Positions 27,493 through 35,697 are shown, counted from the first letter of the stretch. The stretch: DNA of 64,000 nt from Paenibacillus aurantius (GCF_032268605.1 NZ_CP130318.1:4997501-5061500); one strand, 5' to 3'. Made by a program: numbers and translations. The notes: a model not told the origin generated them from the sequence alone.

Positions 27493-27549
27493 ATGTAAGA
27501 AAAACGAGGATTTGTTTACCGGATTCAGCCTTCCCTCTTGAGGATAGAG

Positions 27550-27625
27550 TGGTGAGCCATGAAGGACTCGAACCTTCGACACCCTGATTAAAAGTCAGGT
27601 GCTCTACCAACTGAGCTAATGGCTC
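27550..27625 (-). tRNA. tRNA-Lys (anticodon TTT)
   Basis: A 76-base tRNA with encoded CCA. Acceptor begins GAGCCAT, D-arm AGCTCAGTTGGTAGAGC, anticodon loop CTTTTAA, T-loop GGTTCGAGTCC. Confidence 0.95.
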
Positions 27626-27651
27626 GCAGCGGAAGCTGGTTCAAGTTGAAA

Positions 27652-27726
27652 TGGTGACCCGTAGGGGATTCGAACCCCTGTTACCTCCGTGAAAGGGAGG
27701 TGTCTTAACCCCTTGACCAACGGGCC
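27652..27726 (-). tRNA. tRNA-Glu (anticodon TTC)
   Basis: A 75-base tRNA with encoded CCA. Acceptor begins GGCCCGT, anticodon stem-loop CCTCC-CTTTCAC-GGAGG, T-loop GGTTCGAATCC. It is first of the three-gene cluster. Confidence 0.95.
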
Positions 27727-27899
27727 TTGCTTCGCTTCTTGGCTGCTGTCTCCGTGACAACAAAATTGATTATATATGATTCTTTTGAAGAAGACAAGCC
27801 CTTTTTCAAAAAAGTTTTACTGCCAATATGTTGAAGTCCCGGTAAGCTGGCCTGGCCCGTTTTGTGCTATGCTTAGGCCATGACGATAGGAGGTCCGGC

Positions 27900-28832
27900 A
27901 TGCTCGTTTATCATACATCCACTGGCCAGGTTACCAATGAGAAGGTCCGCGTTCCCGCTGAAGGGGAAGTGGCCTGGATCCGGCTGTACCAGCCCGATGA
28001 GAAGGAAATCCAGTACGTGCTGGAGGAGCTCTTCCACTGCCATCCCCTGCTCGTGGAGGACTGCATCAAATTCAACCAGCGGCCCAAGCTCGACCGGTAC
28101 AAAACGAACGTGTTCCTTACGTTCTACTCTTTCCGGCGCAAGGAGCTTAAGCCGGTGGAAATGGCCCATGTACTAGGAAGCAATTACGTTATCACCATCT
28201 ACAAAGAAGAGCTGCCTTTTCTCGAGAAGCTTTACCGGGAATTCGAGCAGGTCGAAGACCGGATGAAGCACGCCGGCGATATTCTCTATCACATTCTCGA
28301 TCACTGCGTGGACGAATACAGCGAGCTCACCACCGAGATTCAGGAGGATGCGGAAAGACTCGAGCGGGCCATTTACCGCAACCCGAACGTACGGATCGCC
28401 CAGGACATTTTCCGGCAGAAACGACACCTGCAGAAGGCAAGGCGCATCCTGGTCGAGGAGAAAACGATCCTCAGCACGATCAGCCATCAGAATTTGTCGT
28501 TTACCCGCCAGGAAACCGACGTCTACTTCATCGACATTTACGATCACATTTCCCGTGTCATCGACACGGTCGACATTTACCGCGAATCGACTTCAGGCCT
28601 GCTGGAGCTGCAGATGGCCATGAAGTCGGACCGGATGAATGAGATCATGAAGACGCTCACGATCATCTCCTCTATCTTCCTGCCGCTGACGTTTATCGTC
28701 GGCCTGTACGGGATGAACTTCAAGCATATGCCGGAGCTCGAGTGGAAATACGGCTACGCCTACGTCGTGGTCATCATGGCCGCGGTCGCCGCCGCGATGT
28801 GGATTTTCTACAAGCGGAAAAAATGGCTCTAG
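27900..28832 (+). CDS. corA: CorA-family magnesium transporter
   Basis: A 310-residue CorA channel for Mg2+ (possibly also Co2+ or Ni2+). A large cytoplasmic N-terminal funnel domain is followed by two C-terminal helices. The selectivity motif GMN appears in VGLYGMNFKHMPE (around residue 277), and the basic tail is FYKRKKWL. The start is ATG 27900 with AGGAGG 6 bases upstream; the frame is open 36 bases further but has no better site. It lies alone on the plus strand between two minus-strand tRNA clusters. Confidence 0.95.
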   Translation: MLVYHTSTGQVTNEKVRVPAEGEVAWIRLYQPDEKEIQYVLEELFHCHPLLVEDCIKFNQRPKLDRYKTNVFLTFYSFRRKELKPVEMAHVLGSNYVITIYKEELPFLEKLYREFEQVEDRMKHAGDILYHILDHCVDEYSELTTEIQEDAERLERAIYRNPNVRIAQDIFRQKRHLQKARRILVEEKTILSTISHQNLSFTRQETDVYFIDIYDHISRVIDTVDIYRESTSGLLELQMAMKSDRMNEIMKTLTIISSIFLPLTFIVGLYGMNFKHMPELEWKYGYAYVVVIMAAVAAAMWIFYKRKKWL

Positions 28833-28836
28833 AAAA

Positions 28837-29008
28837 CCCCAAAAAGTGAAGCGGATGCTCCGAGGGTTAGTCCTAATACTTTTTGGGGGCCCCAGTAAGA
28901 CCAAAACACCTTGAAAAGCTCCCAAAAAGTGAAGAAACACCCCAAAAAGGGAAGCCGATGCTTCGAGGGTTATTCCTAATACTTTTCGGGGACCCGGTAA
29001 GAGCCAAA
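28837..29008 (+). repeat. Tandem pair of about 68-base hairpin repeats behind corA
   Basis: Copy 1 (28837-28905) and copy 2 (28940-29008) share most bases, including GATGCTYCGAGGGTTA and TCCTAATACTTTT. Each begins CCCCAAAAAG and carries its complement ACTTTTTGGGG (CTTTTCGGGG in copy 2), so each copy folds into a stem. The offset is 103 bases, and a partial third copy of the left arm sits at 28921-28934. It looks like a genome-wide intergenic repeat family; copy 1 may also terminate corA. Confidence 0.75.
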
Positions 29009-29063
29009 TCAAAAAGCCCCTAGCTTCCCAAAAGGCTCGAAAACCCAAAGGGCACAAAAAGCA

Positions 29064-29089
29064 AAAAAGCCGCGGAATCGCGGCTTTTT
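29064..29089 (-). terminator. Terminator of the Ser/Asn tRNA pair
   Basis: Stem AAAAAGCCGCG / CGCGGCTTTTT with a 4-base loop, 12 bases past the tRNA-Ser 3' end. Confidence 0.82.
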
Positions 29090-29100
29090 ACTGGTATGTA

Positions 29101-29191
29101 TGGCGGAGAGAGAGGGATTCGAACCCTCGCACCACTTGCGCAGTCTAACCCCTTAGCAGAGGGTCCCCTTGAGCCACTTGGGTATCTCTCC
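29101..29191 (-). tRNA. tRNA-Ser (anticodon GCT)
   Basis: A 91-base type II tRNA with CCA. Acceptor GGAGAGA, anticodon loop CTGCTAA, long variable arm, T-loop GGTTCGAATCC. Confidence 0.94.
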
Positions 29192-29200
29192 AAGAAAAGC

Positions 29201-29277
29201 TGGCTCCCCGAACAGGACTCGAACCTGTGACAACTCGATTAACAGTCGAGTGCTCTACCAACTGAGCTATCAGGGAA
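29201..29277 (-). tRNA. tRNA-Asn (anticodon GTT)
   Basis: A 77-base tRNA with encoded CCA. D-arm AGCTCAGTTGGTAGAGC, anticodon loop CTGTTAA, T-loop GGTTCGAGTCC. It is upstream of tRNA-Ser by 9 bases and downstream of the sprT-like gene. Confidence 0.93.
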
Positions 29278-29293
29278 CAGTACTACTAAATTA

Positions 29294-29767
29294 TCACGGT
29301 TTGGCGGCCAAGTCAAGCGGTTCCAGAATCAGCCTACCGCGGCATTTTCCGCAGACGTAACGGCCGGGATCCACCCTTCTTTTGCGTAAATATTCCATCG
29401 AGCAGGCCGTGCACCGCAGGCGGTATTTGTACGTCTCCCTCGTTTTGGCCTGAGGCAGCGCGGAGCAGAACCGGGAGCCGCCTACCCGGCGGAGCAAGGT
29501 TTTGAAATCGGCATCCTGGTGCTTGTACCCTTTGCGCTCCAAGTGGAGATGATAGTGGCACAGCTCATGCTTGATGATCTTCTCGACCTCTTCGGTCCCG
29601 AATACCTCGAACTGGCGCGTGCTGATCTCGATGTTGTGGGATTTCGTAAAGTAGCGGCCGCCCGTGGAACGAAGTCTGCTGTTGAAGGTCGCCCGGTGGC
29701 GGAACGGCCGGCCGAACGAATGAAGGGAAACCCGCTCCACCCACTCCTGCAGCTGTTGGTCGTTCAT
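29294..29767 (-). CDS. SprT-like metalloprotease-fold protein
   Basis: A 157-residue SprT-family protein. A zincin motif HELCHYHLH (near residue 66) gives the two His and the Glu of a Zn site. The C-terminal part has a zinc ribbon with CTACSMEY and CGKCRGRL. Bacterial SprT proteins of this short form are uncharacterised; the eukaryotic relative Spartan cleaves DNA-protein crosslinks. The start ATG is at 29767, and the stop lies only 16 bases before the tRNA-Asn gene. Confidence 0.88.
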   Translation of the reverse strand: MNDQQLQEWVERVSLHSFGRPFRHRATFNSRLRSTGGRYFTKSHNIEISTRQFEVFGTEEVEKIIKHELCHYHLHLERKGYKHQDADFKTLLRRVGGSRFCSALPQAKTRETYKYRLRCTACSMEYLRKRRVDPGRYVCGKCRGRLILEPLDLAAKP

Positions 29768-29860
29768 GGTTTATAGACTCCCTTGCTTGGAAAGATTTTA
29801 TTCCCTTATGGAGGAAGAGAAAGCGGTCTTTCGGTTGCATCCCGAAGAGCAGTCAACCTT

Positions 29861-29955
29861 AGTACCTAATCCGTGAGTATTGTTCGGCTTTCCTAGTGAT
29901 CTTCGTGTTCCTCCAGAGTTTTTCTCACCAGCCAAGATACCGGATAAGGGACTAG
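29861..29955. repeat. Imperfect long-range stem upstream of the gene at 30043
   Basis: TAGTACCTAATCCG (29861-29874) pairs with CGGATAAGGGACTA (29942-29955) at 12 of 14 positions. Its right arm resembles those at 787-797 and 19870-19881. Confidence 0.35.
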
Positions 29956-29963
29956 CTCCTCTC

Positions 29964-29993
29964 TTGAATTTGTACCGTAGGTTGGGCTACACT
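29964..29993 (+). promoter_or_regulatory. Possible sigma-A promoter for the gene at 30043
   Basis: TTGAAT (29964-29969), 18-base spacer, TACACT (29988-29993), 49 bases before the predicted start. Confidence 0.4.
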
Positions 29994-30042
29994 GTCAAGA
30001 GAAACGATGCCGGCTGTCCGGCTCTTAGAAGAGGAGAAACGA

Positions 30043-30405
30043 TTGGCTATGGCACAGATGAGATATGGACTGCTTCAGCTTGGAGAATCGCTGGAATTTG
30101 TGGAAATGCCCGCTACCCACATGTACCAGCTGACCGCCTTGAACCGCCGCCTGCACAAGGAAATCGAGAAACTGACGGCCGACCGGGTTCCGGCGCTGCC
30201 CCGCATGGCGGCGGAATGCGACAACCTCGAGGTCATCGACCAGGTTTACCCGGTAACGAACGGCCTGGAGTATATCAACCGACTGGAGGAGGCGTTCGCC
30301 GCCATCCCCGAGAAAGAGTACCCTCTCGTGTCCCTGCTGACCGAAATCCGCGCCCTTCAGGCCCAGCTGGAGCAATGGTACGAGGAAGAAGCCGAGCTGT
30401 CTTAA
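30043..30405 (+). CDS. Hypothetical helical protein, about 120 residues
   Basis: A protein I do not recognise. It starts at TTG 30043 with GAGGAG 6 bases upstream (ATG 30049 is also possible but 12 bases away). It is acidic and almost all helical: a first helix MRYGLLQLGESLEF, then ALNRRLHKEIEKLTADR, and a C-terminal LTEIRALQAQLEQWYEEEAEL that could form a short coiled coil. There is no signal or transmembrane segment. It lies upstream of cmpA with a 230-base gap. The compact ribosome site and normal codon use support it as a real gene. Confidence 0.65.
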   Translation: MAMAQMRYGLLQLGESLEFVEMPATHMYQLTALNRRLHKEIEKLTADRVPALPRMAAECDNLEVIDQVYPVTNGLEYINRLEEAFAAIPEKEYPLVSLLTEIRALQAQLEQWYEEEAELS

Positions 30406-30637
30406 TTCTCGGAAAGAACGGATCGGACCAAACGCCGAAAGAAACCGGCAAGTTCTCCCTCGCCCCCTAAGCCGGCCGGGCTTCCGTTCCTGGACATCCG
30501 TCGGGTTCCGCTCGGACCTGCACCAAAACGCCCAGCTCCCCATAGACTGTTAAAAAGGGTAACGGGGCCTGCGGGCGCCATCTGCCGCTGGATGGGGTTT
30601 CCAGGCTGCGGGCCGATGCCGGGAAGGAGCGAAACGG

Positions 30638-30769
30638 ATGCCTCAATGGCTTTCCAATCAGCTGATGCGGGCCTTTCATGCGAAGAACCGCCGTAAAATC
30701 CGTTTGCTGAACGATTGCTGGTTTTTCTACCGTACCCGGGAGACCGGGCAGACGGAACAGGTCAAATAG
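30638..30769 (+). CDS. cmpA: Cortex morphogenetic protein CmpA
   Basis: A 43-residue protein beginning MPQWLSNQLMRAF, with the conserved core KIRLLNDCWFFYR, matching the CmpA family. Established for Bacillus subtilis: CmpA is made in the mother cell, blocks cortex assembly until the coat is properly laid down, and acts as an adaptor for ClpXP degradation of SpoIVA in misassembled spores. AAGGAG lies 8 bases before the ATG, and a strong terminator follows at 30786. It is slightly longer than the 37-residue B. subtilis protein because of a polar tail. Confidence 0.9.
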   Translation: MPQWLSNQLMRAFHAKNRRKIRLLNDCWFFYRTRETGQTEQVK

Positions 30770-30785
30770 CTTAAGTAGGCGTGCA

Positions 30786-30834
30786 AAAAAAGAGCGGAAT
30801 CGATCGAAGAAATTCGACCGGTTCTGCTCTTTTT
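30786..30834. terminator. Terminator between cmpA and tex
   Basis: Long stem beginning AAAAAGAGC and ending GCTCTTTTT, with imperfect inner pairing; flanked by A and T tracts for convergent genes. Confidence 0.8.
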
Positions 30835-30934
30835 GGATTTAGCGGGGACAGCGATGCCGGCTGCTCCTGAGGACTCATCGCGCCGTACTCGGCTATCCAC
30901 GAAAAGCACACTACGGGATGTAACCAAAAGCCGG

Positions 30935-33148
30935 CTAAGGCTTCTTCATCGTCAGGCTGACGCGGCCCTTCTTCTCGTCCACGCCGAGCACCCAGACCGT
31001 CACCGTATCCCCGACGGACACCACGTCCATCGGGTGCTTCACGTAGCGGTCGCTCAGCTGCGAAATGTGGACGAGGCCGTCGTTCTTGATGCCGATGTCC
31101 ACGAAGGCGCCGAAGTCAATCACGTTGCGCACCGTGCCGTGCAGCTCCATGCCGGGCGCGAGGTCCTCGAGCTTCAGCACATCCGTGCGGAAGATCGGAG
31201 GAGGAAGCTCCTCGCGCGGGTCGCGGCCGGGCCGCTGAAGGCTGTCGAGGATGTCCCGCAGGGTCGGGACGCCGACGCCGAGCTGCGGCGCGAGCTCCTC
31301 CGGCTGCTGCTCCTGCAGCCGCGCTTTCAGCTGGGCCGTGCCCAGCTGCTCCCGTTCCAGGCGAAGCTCCTGGAACAGGCTGTCCACCACCCCGTACGAC
31401 TCGGGGTGGATGGGGGTGCCGTCCAGCGGGTTCTTCCCCCCGCTGATCCGCAGGAACCCGACGCACTGCTCATACGCCTTCGCGCCGAGGCGCGGGACTT
31501 TGAGCAATTGCTTGCGGTCGGTGAACTTGCCGTTCTCCTCCCGGTACGCCACGATGTTCTTCGCGATGGTGCCGTTCACGCCGGCTACATAGCCGAGAAG
31601 CGACGGGGACGCCGTGTTCAGGTCAACGCCGACATGGTTAACGGCGGACTCGACGACGGCGCCCAGGCTTTCTTCGAGCCGCTTCTGGGTTACGTCGTGC
31701 TGGTACTGCCCGACCCCGATCGATTTCGGGTCGATCTTCACGAGCTCGGCGAGCGGGTCCTGCATCCGGCGGGCGATCGAGATGGCGCTCCGTTCCGCCA
31801 CGTCGAGGTCCGGGAACTCGCCCTGGGCGAGCTTGGACGCCGAATACACGCTGGCCCCCGCCTCGCTCACAATGATGTACTGCAGCTCCGGCCGGCCCAG
31901 CTCCTTAAGCAGGTCGGCCACGAACTGCTCCGTCTCGCGGGAGGCCGTCCCGTTGCCGATCACGATCAGCTCGACGCGGTACTTGTCGATCAGCTGCCGG
32001 AACTTCGCCTTCGCCTCCGCCACCTTGTTGTTCGGCGGTGTCGGGTAAGTGACGGCGATCTCCAGCAGCTTGCCCGTCTCGTCCACGACGGCGAGCTTGC
32101 AGCCTGTCCGGTAAGCCGGATCGACGCCGAGCGCCACCTTGCCCTTCACCGGAGGCTGCAGAAGCAGGTTGCGGAGGTTCTCCGCAAAGATCCGGATCGC
32201 ATGCTCCTCCGCCTGCTCCGTCAGAAGGCCGCGCACCTCGCGCTCTACCGCCGGAGCAATCAGCCGCTTGTAGGCGTCCGCAATGACGGCCTGCAGCGTC
32301 TCCTTCGCAGCGGAGTCTCCGCGGATATACTGCCGCGCGATGAACTCGTGAATCTTGTCCGCCGGGACGTCCAGATTCACCTTCAGCACATCCTCCCGCT
32401 CTCCACGGTTGATCGCGAGCGTCCGGTGCGGAGGAAGCCGCTTGACCGGCTCGCTGTATTCGTAATACATCTCGTATACCGATTCCTGCTCCTTGTTCTT
32501 TGCCGCCGTCACCACGATGCCGTGGTCCTGCGTATGCCGGCGGACCCAGGCGCGTACCTTCGGATCATCGGCGATGCTCTCCGCAAGAATATCCATCGCC
32601 CCCTGCACGGCATCCTCGGCCGTCGGCACCTCCTTGGCGGCGTTCACATACTTCGCCGCCTCCTCCAGCACCGAGCCGCGGCGCGGCTGCGAAAGGATCC
32701 ACCCGGCGAGCGGCTCCAGCCCTCTTTCCTTGGCCACGCTTGCCCGCGTCTTGCGCTTCTGGCGGTACGGCCGGTATAGGTCCTCGACCTCCTGCAGCTT
32801 CCCCGCCTTCTCGATGGACGCCTTCAGGTCCGCCGTCAGCTTGCCCTGCTCGTCGATCAGCCGGAGGACTTCCTTCTTCCGGTCCTCGAGGCTGCGCAGG
32901 TACTGAAGCCGTTCTTCAATCGAGCGAAGCTCGTTCTCGTCGAGTTCCCCGGTCATTTCCTTGCGGTACCGCGCGATGAACGGGATGGTGTTCCCCTCAT
33001 CGAGCAGGGTGACCGTCGTTTTCACCTTCGCCTGCGGCAAGTTAAGCTCCGAGGCGATCTGCTTCCGAATCCGTTCCTGGACCTGCTGGTCCTCTCCTGC
33101 CGTCTCCGGAACAGTCTTTACGGCCTCCCGGCCGGTATCGTTTGCCAT
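30935..33148 (-). CDS. tex: Tex-family RNA-binding transcription accessory protein
   Basis: A 737-residue Tex protein: helical N-terminal domain (IPFIARYRKEMTG near residue 55), a YqgF/RNase H-like domain from about 330 (LGVDPAYRTGCKLAVVD), two helix-hairpin-helix motifs (NTASPSLLGYVAGV), and a C-terminal S1 RNA-binding domain (GTVRNVIDFGAFVDIGIKN, 660-730). It binds nucleic acid and interacts with the transcription machinery; the exact role is still debated. The ATG at 33148 is preceded by AAGGAGG and by three further AAGGAAGC repeats. No frame damage is seen. Confidence 0.96.
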   Translation of the reverse strand: MANDTGREAVKTVPETAGEDQQVQERIRKQIASELNLPQAKVKTTVTLLDEGNTIPFIARYRKEMTGELDENELRSIEERLQYLRSLEDRKKEVLRLIDEQGKLTADLKASIEKAGKLQEVEDLYRPYRQKRKTRASVAKERGLEPLAGWILSQPRRGSVLEEAAKYVNAAKEVPTAEDAVQGAMDILAESIADDPKVRAWVRRHTQDHGIVVTAAKNKEQESVYEMYYEYSEPVKRLPPHRTLAINRGEREDVLKVNLDVPADKIHEFIARQYIRGDSAAKETLQAVIADAYKRLIAPAVEREVRGLLTEQAEEHAIRIFAENLRNLLLQPPVKGKVALGVDPAYRTGCKLAVVDETGKLLEIAVTYPTPPNNKVAEAKAKFRQLIDKYRVELIVIGNGTASRETEQFVADLLKELGRPELQYIIVSEAGASVYSASKLAQGEFPDLDVAERSAISIARRMQDPLAELVKIDPKSIGVGQYQHDVTQKRLEESLGAVVESAVNHVGVDLNTASPSLLGYVAGVNGTIAKNIVAYREENGKFTDRKQLLKVPRLGAKAYEQCVGFLRISGGKNPLDGTPIHPESYGVVDSLFQELRLEREQLGTAQLKARLQEQQPEELAPQLGVGVPTLRDILDSLQRPGRDPREELPPPIFRTDVLKLEDLAPGMELHGTVRNVIDFGAFVDIGIKNDGLVHISQLSDRYVKHPMDVVSVGDTVTVWVLGVDEKKGRVSLTMKKP

Positions 33149-33155
33149 TCGTTGT

Positions 33156-33192
33156 CCTCCTTGCTTCCTTTGCTTCCTTTGCTTCCTTGCGT
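33156..33192 (-). repeat. Tandem SD-like repeats before tex
   Basis: On the minus strand, three or so 9-base copies of AAAGGAAGC run into AAGGAGG, the ribosome binding site of tex. The repeats themselves resemble ribosome binding sites. Confidence 0.6.
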
Positions 33193-33297
33193 TCTTCTAT
33201 GTAGGATTTTCTTCGGCACGGCATCGGCGAATCCCTGTTTATAGGCATCAAAATAGCCCCACCGCGTGGAGCTCTCATGATTTGTGGCTCTATTCTT

Positions 33298-33648
33298 CTA
33301 GAAATCAATCAAGCCCACGCTGATCTGAAGCGATTCGTCCACCTTGCGCATGGTTTCGTCGTCCAGGTGCGTGATTTTGTCCGTGAGGCGCTGCTTGTCG
33401 ATGGTCCGGATCTGCTCGAGCAGGATCACCGAATCCCGGTCGAAGCCGTGCGTCTTGGCATCGATCTCGACGTGAGTCGGCAGCTTGGCCTTCTGGATTT
33501 GGGCCGTGATGGCCGCAATGATGACGGTCGGACTGAAGCGGTTGCCGATATCGTTCTGAATGACGAGCACCGGCCTTACCCCTCCCTGCTCCGAACCGAC
33601 GACGGGGGACAGTTCAGCAAAAAAAACATCGCCGCGTTTGACTATCAA
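33298..33648 (-). CDS. ndoA: mRNA interferase EndoA (MazF-type toxin)
   Basis: A 116-residue MazF/PemK-fold endoribonuclease, closely resembling Bacillus EndoA, which cuts single-stranded RNA at UACAU-type sites. Conserved segments are the N-terminal [20 protein letters not shown] (substrate loop with Glu and Gly-Gly), RPVLVIQND and the catalytic-region [17 protein letters not shown] (Arg/Thr replaced in the usual Firmicute way). The gene begins 3 bases after the antitoxin stop codon, so translation is coupled. It lies in the conserved ydcC-alr-ndoAI-ndoA neighbourhood. Confidence 0.96.
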   Translation of the reverse strand: MIVKRGDVFFAELSPVVGSEQGGVRPVLVIQNDIGNRFSPTVIIAAITAQIQKAKLPTHVEIDAKTHGFDRDSVILLEQIRTIDKQRLTDKITHLDDETMRKVDESLQISVGLIDF

Positions 33649-33651
33649 GGA

Positions 33652-33930
33652 CTACACCCCGCTAACCAAGCGGCTTACGGTACTTCCTGCGTCTTCTTCC
33701 GCCTGAAATGCTTCCGAAGCGATGTGGAGATTGATTTTGGCCATTTCCATATAGCCTCTTTGCATGGATTCGCGGAGATGCCTCTTTTTGCGTTCCATGA
33801 GGTACAGCTTCATGGCCTGACGGATAAATTCACTGCGGTTCGAATTTTCCATTTCTACAATCCCGTCTACTTCCTGCAGCAGATTGTCGGGCAGACTGAT
33901 CATGATCCTTTTCGTGTTCATGTTTGACAC
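33652..33930 (-). CDS. ndoAI: Antitoxin EndoAI (MazE-like, ribbon-helix-helix)
   Basis: A 92-residue RHH antitoxin. The N-terminal DNA-binding part reads RIMISLPDNLLQEVDGIVEM and the toxin-binding tail GYMEMAKINLHIASEAF, ending in the family-typical TVSRLVSGV. I use GTG at 33930 (GGGGGT 10 bases upstream); the ATG at 33921 is the alternative, and the longer frame to 33990 has no site. It is immediately upstream of the toxin gene. It likely represses its own operon together with the toxin. Confidence 0.93.
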   Translation of the reverse strand: MSNMNTKRIMISLPDNLLQEVDGIVEMENSNRSEFIRQAMKLYLMERKKRHLRESMQRGYMEMAKINLHIASEAFQAEEDAGSTVSRLVSGV

Positions 33931-34453
33931 AGGTTTAGCACCCCCAAGTGACGTTAGCGAAGACAATATTACCATTATGATGTGATCCAAGCCATTTCAT
34001 ACAAAAACTAATATATGCACGTTGTATATCATGTATGTTATACCGTAATTTCCAAATAGGCAAGGGCCCGGGGAAACTTTTTATCCTTTAATGGCGTTTT
34101 TTAGCGTGAAATGGCATTTCACGGATAGGCTGTCCTTGCCGAACAATCCGCTTCCCGCTTGGCTTCTCACGGGCCAGACCGGCGGCTAAACTCCCTCTTA
34201 CCCAAGGAAAAGAAGTCCCCGTCACCTTCTTCAGCAGGGACTTCTCCTTAGGGTCACGCCAAAAGGGCAACCGATCCAGTTCCTTCCATCTTCGGCATAG
34301 CCAATACCCTACCCGGTTACTTTTGTTGCGGGAGTCCTCGTAAGCGCACGATAATCTTAAAGGAAGCAGAACAATACTCACGGATCAGGCACACGAAGGG
34401 TAGACGGCCCTGCTGCTAAAAGACCGTCCACCCTCATGCCCGGGCACCTGCGG
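33931..34453. other. 523-base intergenic region between ndoAI and alr
   Basis: No convincing gene. The only longer frame (34088-34381, minus) lacks a ribosome site and has a composition unlike a protein. Visible features are a possible ndoAI promoter in the AT-rich stretch 33951-34060 (minus-strand TTGGAT, 16 bases, TATTGT), a near-palindrome GTGAAATGGCATTTCAC at about 34106-34122, a stem pairing 34201-34219 with 34237-34253 (AGAAGTCCC/GGGACTTCT), and a hairpin at about 34397-34436 that may end alr. Confidence 0.5.
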
Positions 34454-35632
34454 TTAAGAATAGTGCTGCAAAAGGTTCACCGTGTTCACGATTTTCCCTT
34501 CGGACACATAGACCCGAGGCACCCGGTGCGAAATCATGCAGGTGATCTCGTAGTTGATGGTCCCGAGCTTGTCGGCCAGCTCTTCGACCGGGATCGAATC
34601 GTCCCCTTGGGCTCCGAACAGGACGACTTCATCGCCCATGCGTACCCCGGGTACCTCCGAGACACGGATCATGCACTGGTCCATGCAGATGTTGCCCACG
34701 ACCGGCACCCTCTTCCCCCGAACGAGCGCATAGGCCTTGCGGGACAGCATACGCGAGTAGCCGTCGGCATACCCGACGGGAAGGGTTGCGATAAGCTCGC
34801 CGTCCGTCTCCGTATGGTAAGTCGAGCCGTAGCTGATCCCGACTCCGGCCGGCATGCTTTTGAGCATGACGATCCCCGTCTTCATACTCATGACCGGCCG
34901 CAGCTCGATTCGGCTGCTGTCGACCTCGGCGGAAGGGTAGAGGCCGTACATGCTGACGCCGAGACGCACCATCGAACAGGTCAGCTCGGGCGTGTCGATG
35001 GCGGCGGCGCTGTTGCCCGCGTGCAGATGCCGGAAGGCCACTCCCTTCGCGGCAAAGTGGTCCACCACCTGCTTGAACCGGGTGTACTGCTCCCGGGTGT
35101 AGGTTTTGTCGGCCTCATCCGCACTGGCATAATGGGTAAAAAGTCCCTCCACCTCCACACCCGGAAGATCGAGCGCCCTGTCGATAAAGGCGACGGCTTC
35201 GTGATGGTCCATCAAACCGACCCGGCCCATGCCGGTGTCGAGCTTGATGTGGATTTTGCCCCGGCGCCGGCCTTCCTGCCCCCAGGCATTAACCGCTTCA
35301 AGCACCTCTTCGTCATAAACGTTAAGGGTAATGTCATGAGGAAGCGCAAGGGCGACTCCCTGAACCGGGGTATAGCCGAGCACCAGAATAGGGGCGTCAA
35401 TGCCCGCCCTTCTCAGCTCCAGCGCCTCGTCGAGAAATGCCACCGCCAGGTAGCTCACCCCGCACGCCAGCGCTTCCTTGGCCACCTGGATGGCGCCATG
35501 CCCGTAAGCATCGGCCTTGACCACGGCCATCATTTCAATTTCATCGGGTAGCTTCCGCCGAAAGGCATAGAGGTTATGGCGCAGCGCGTCCAAGGAAACC
35601 TCCACCCAGGTCGGACGGTAAAAGGAATCCAC
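34454..35632 (-). CDS. alr: Alanine racemase
   Basis: PLP enzyme that makes D-alanine for peptidoglycan, about 392 residues. The PLP-lysine motif is AVVKADAYGHGA near the N-terminus. The catalytic tyrosine is in ISYGSTYHTE. The carbamylated-lysine and phosphate-binding regions (GRVGLMDHHE, HAGNSAAAI) are in order. I use GTG 35632 with AAGGTGG 6 bases upstream; an ATG 6 bases earlier (35638) is possible. The frame is open a further 30 codons without a site. Gene order ydcC-like, alr, ndoAI, ndoA matches Bacillus. Confidence 0.95.
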   Translation of the reverse strand: MDSFYRPTWVEVSLDALRHNLYAFRRKLPDEIEMMAVVKADAYGHGAIQVAKEALACGVSYLAVAFLDEALELRRAGIDAPILVLGYTPVQGVALALPHDITLNVYDEEVLEAVNAWGQEGRRRGKIHIKLDTGMGRVGLMDHHEAVAFIDRALDLPGVEVEGLFTHYASADEADKTYTREQYTRFKQVVDHFAAKGVAFRHLHAGNSAAAIDTPELTCSMVRLGVSMYGLYPSAEVDSSRIELRPVMSMKTGIVMLKSMPAGVGISYGSTYHTETDGELIATLPVGYADGYSRMLSRKAYALVRGKRVPVVGNICMDQCMIRVSEVPGVRMGDEVVLFGAQGDDSIPVEELADKLGTINYEITCMISHRVPRVYVSEGKIVNTVNLLQHYS

Positions 35633-35658
35633 GTCCATCCACCTTCTTCTGCAAGTAG

Positions 35659-35697
35659 AGGGGTCCCCGCCTGCCTCACGGCTGACGGGGAACCCCT
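35659..35697 (-). other. Hairpin just upstream of alr
   Basis: On the minus strand AGGGGTTCCCCG pairs with CGGGGACCCCT across about 16 bases. It ends about 27 bases before the alr start. With no T-run behind it, it is more likely a leader structure than a terminator. Confidence 0.4.

Noticed and set aside
29880-30470. 196-codon frame over the gene at 30043
   Set aside because: Overlaps in another frame and has Pro/Arg/Gly-rich content typical of shifted GC-rich DNA.
30833-32779. 648-codon plus-strand frame
   Set aside because: Antisense to tex, with no ribosome site or recognisable domain.
34088-34381. 97-codon minus-strand frame between ndoAI and alr
   Set aside because: No ribosome site, odd composition, and it covers an inverted repeat; probably not coding.
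34436-35551. 371-codon plus-strand frame
   Set aside because: Antisense to alr.
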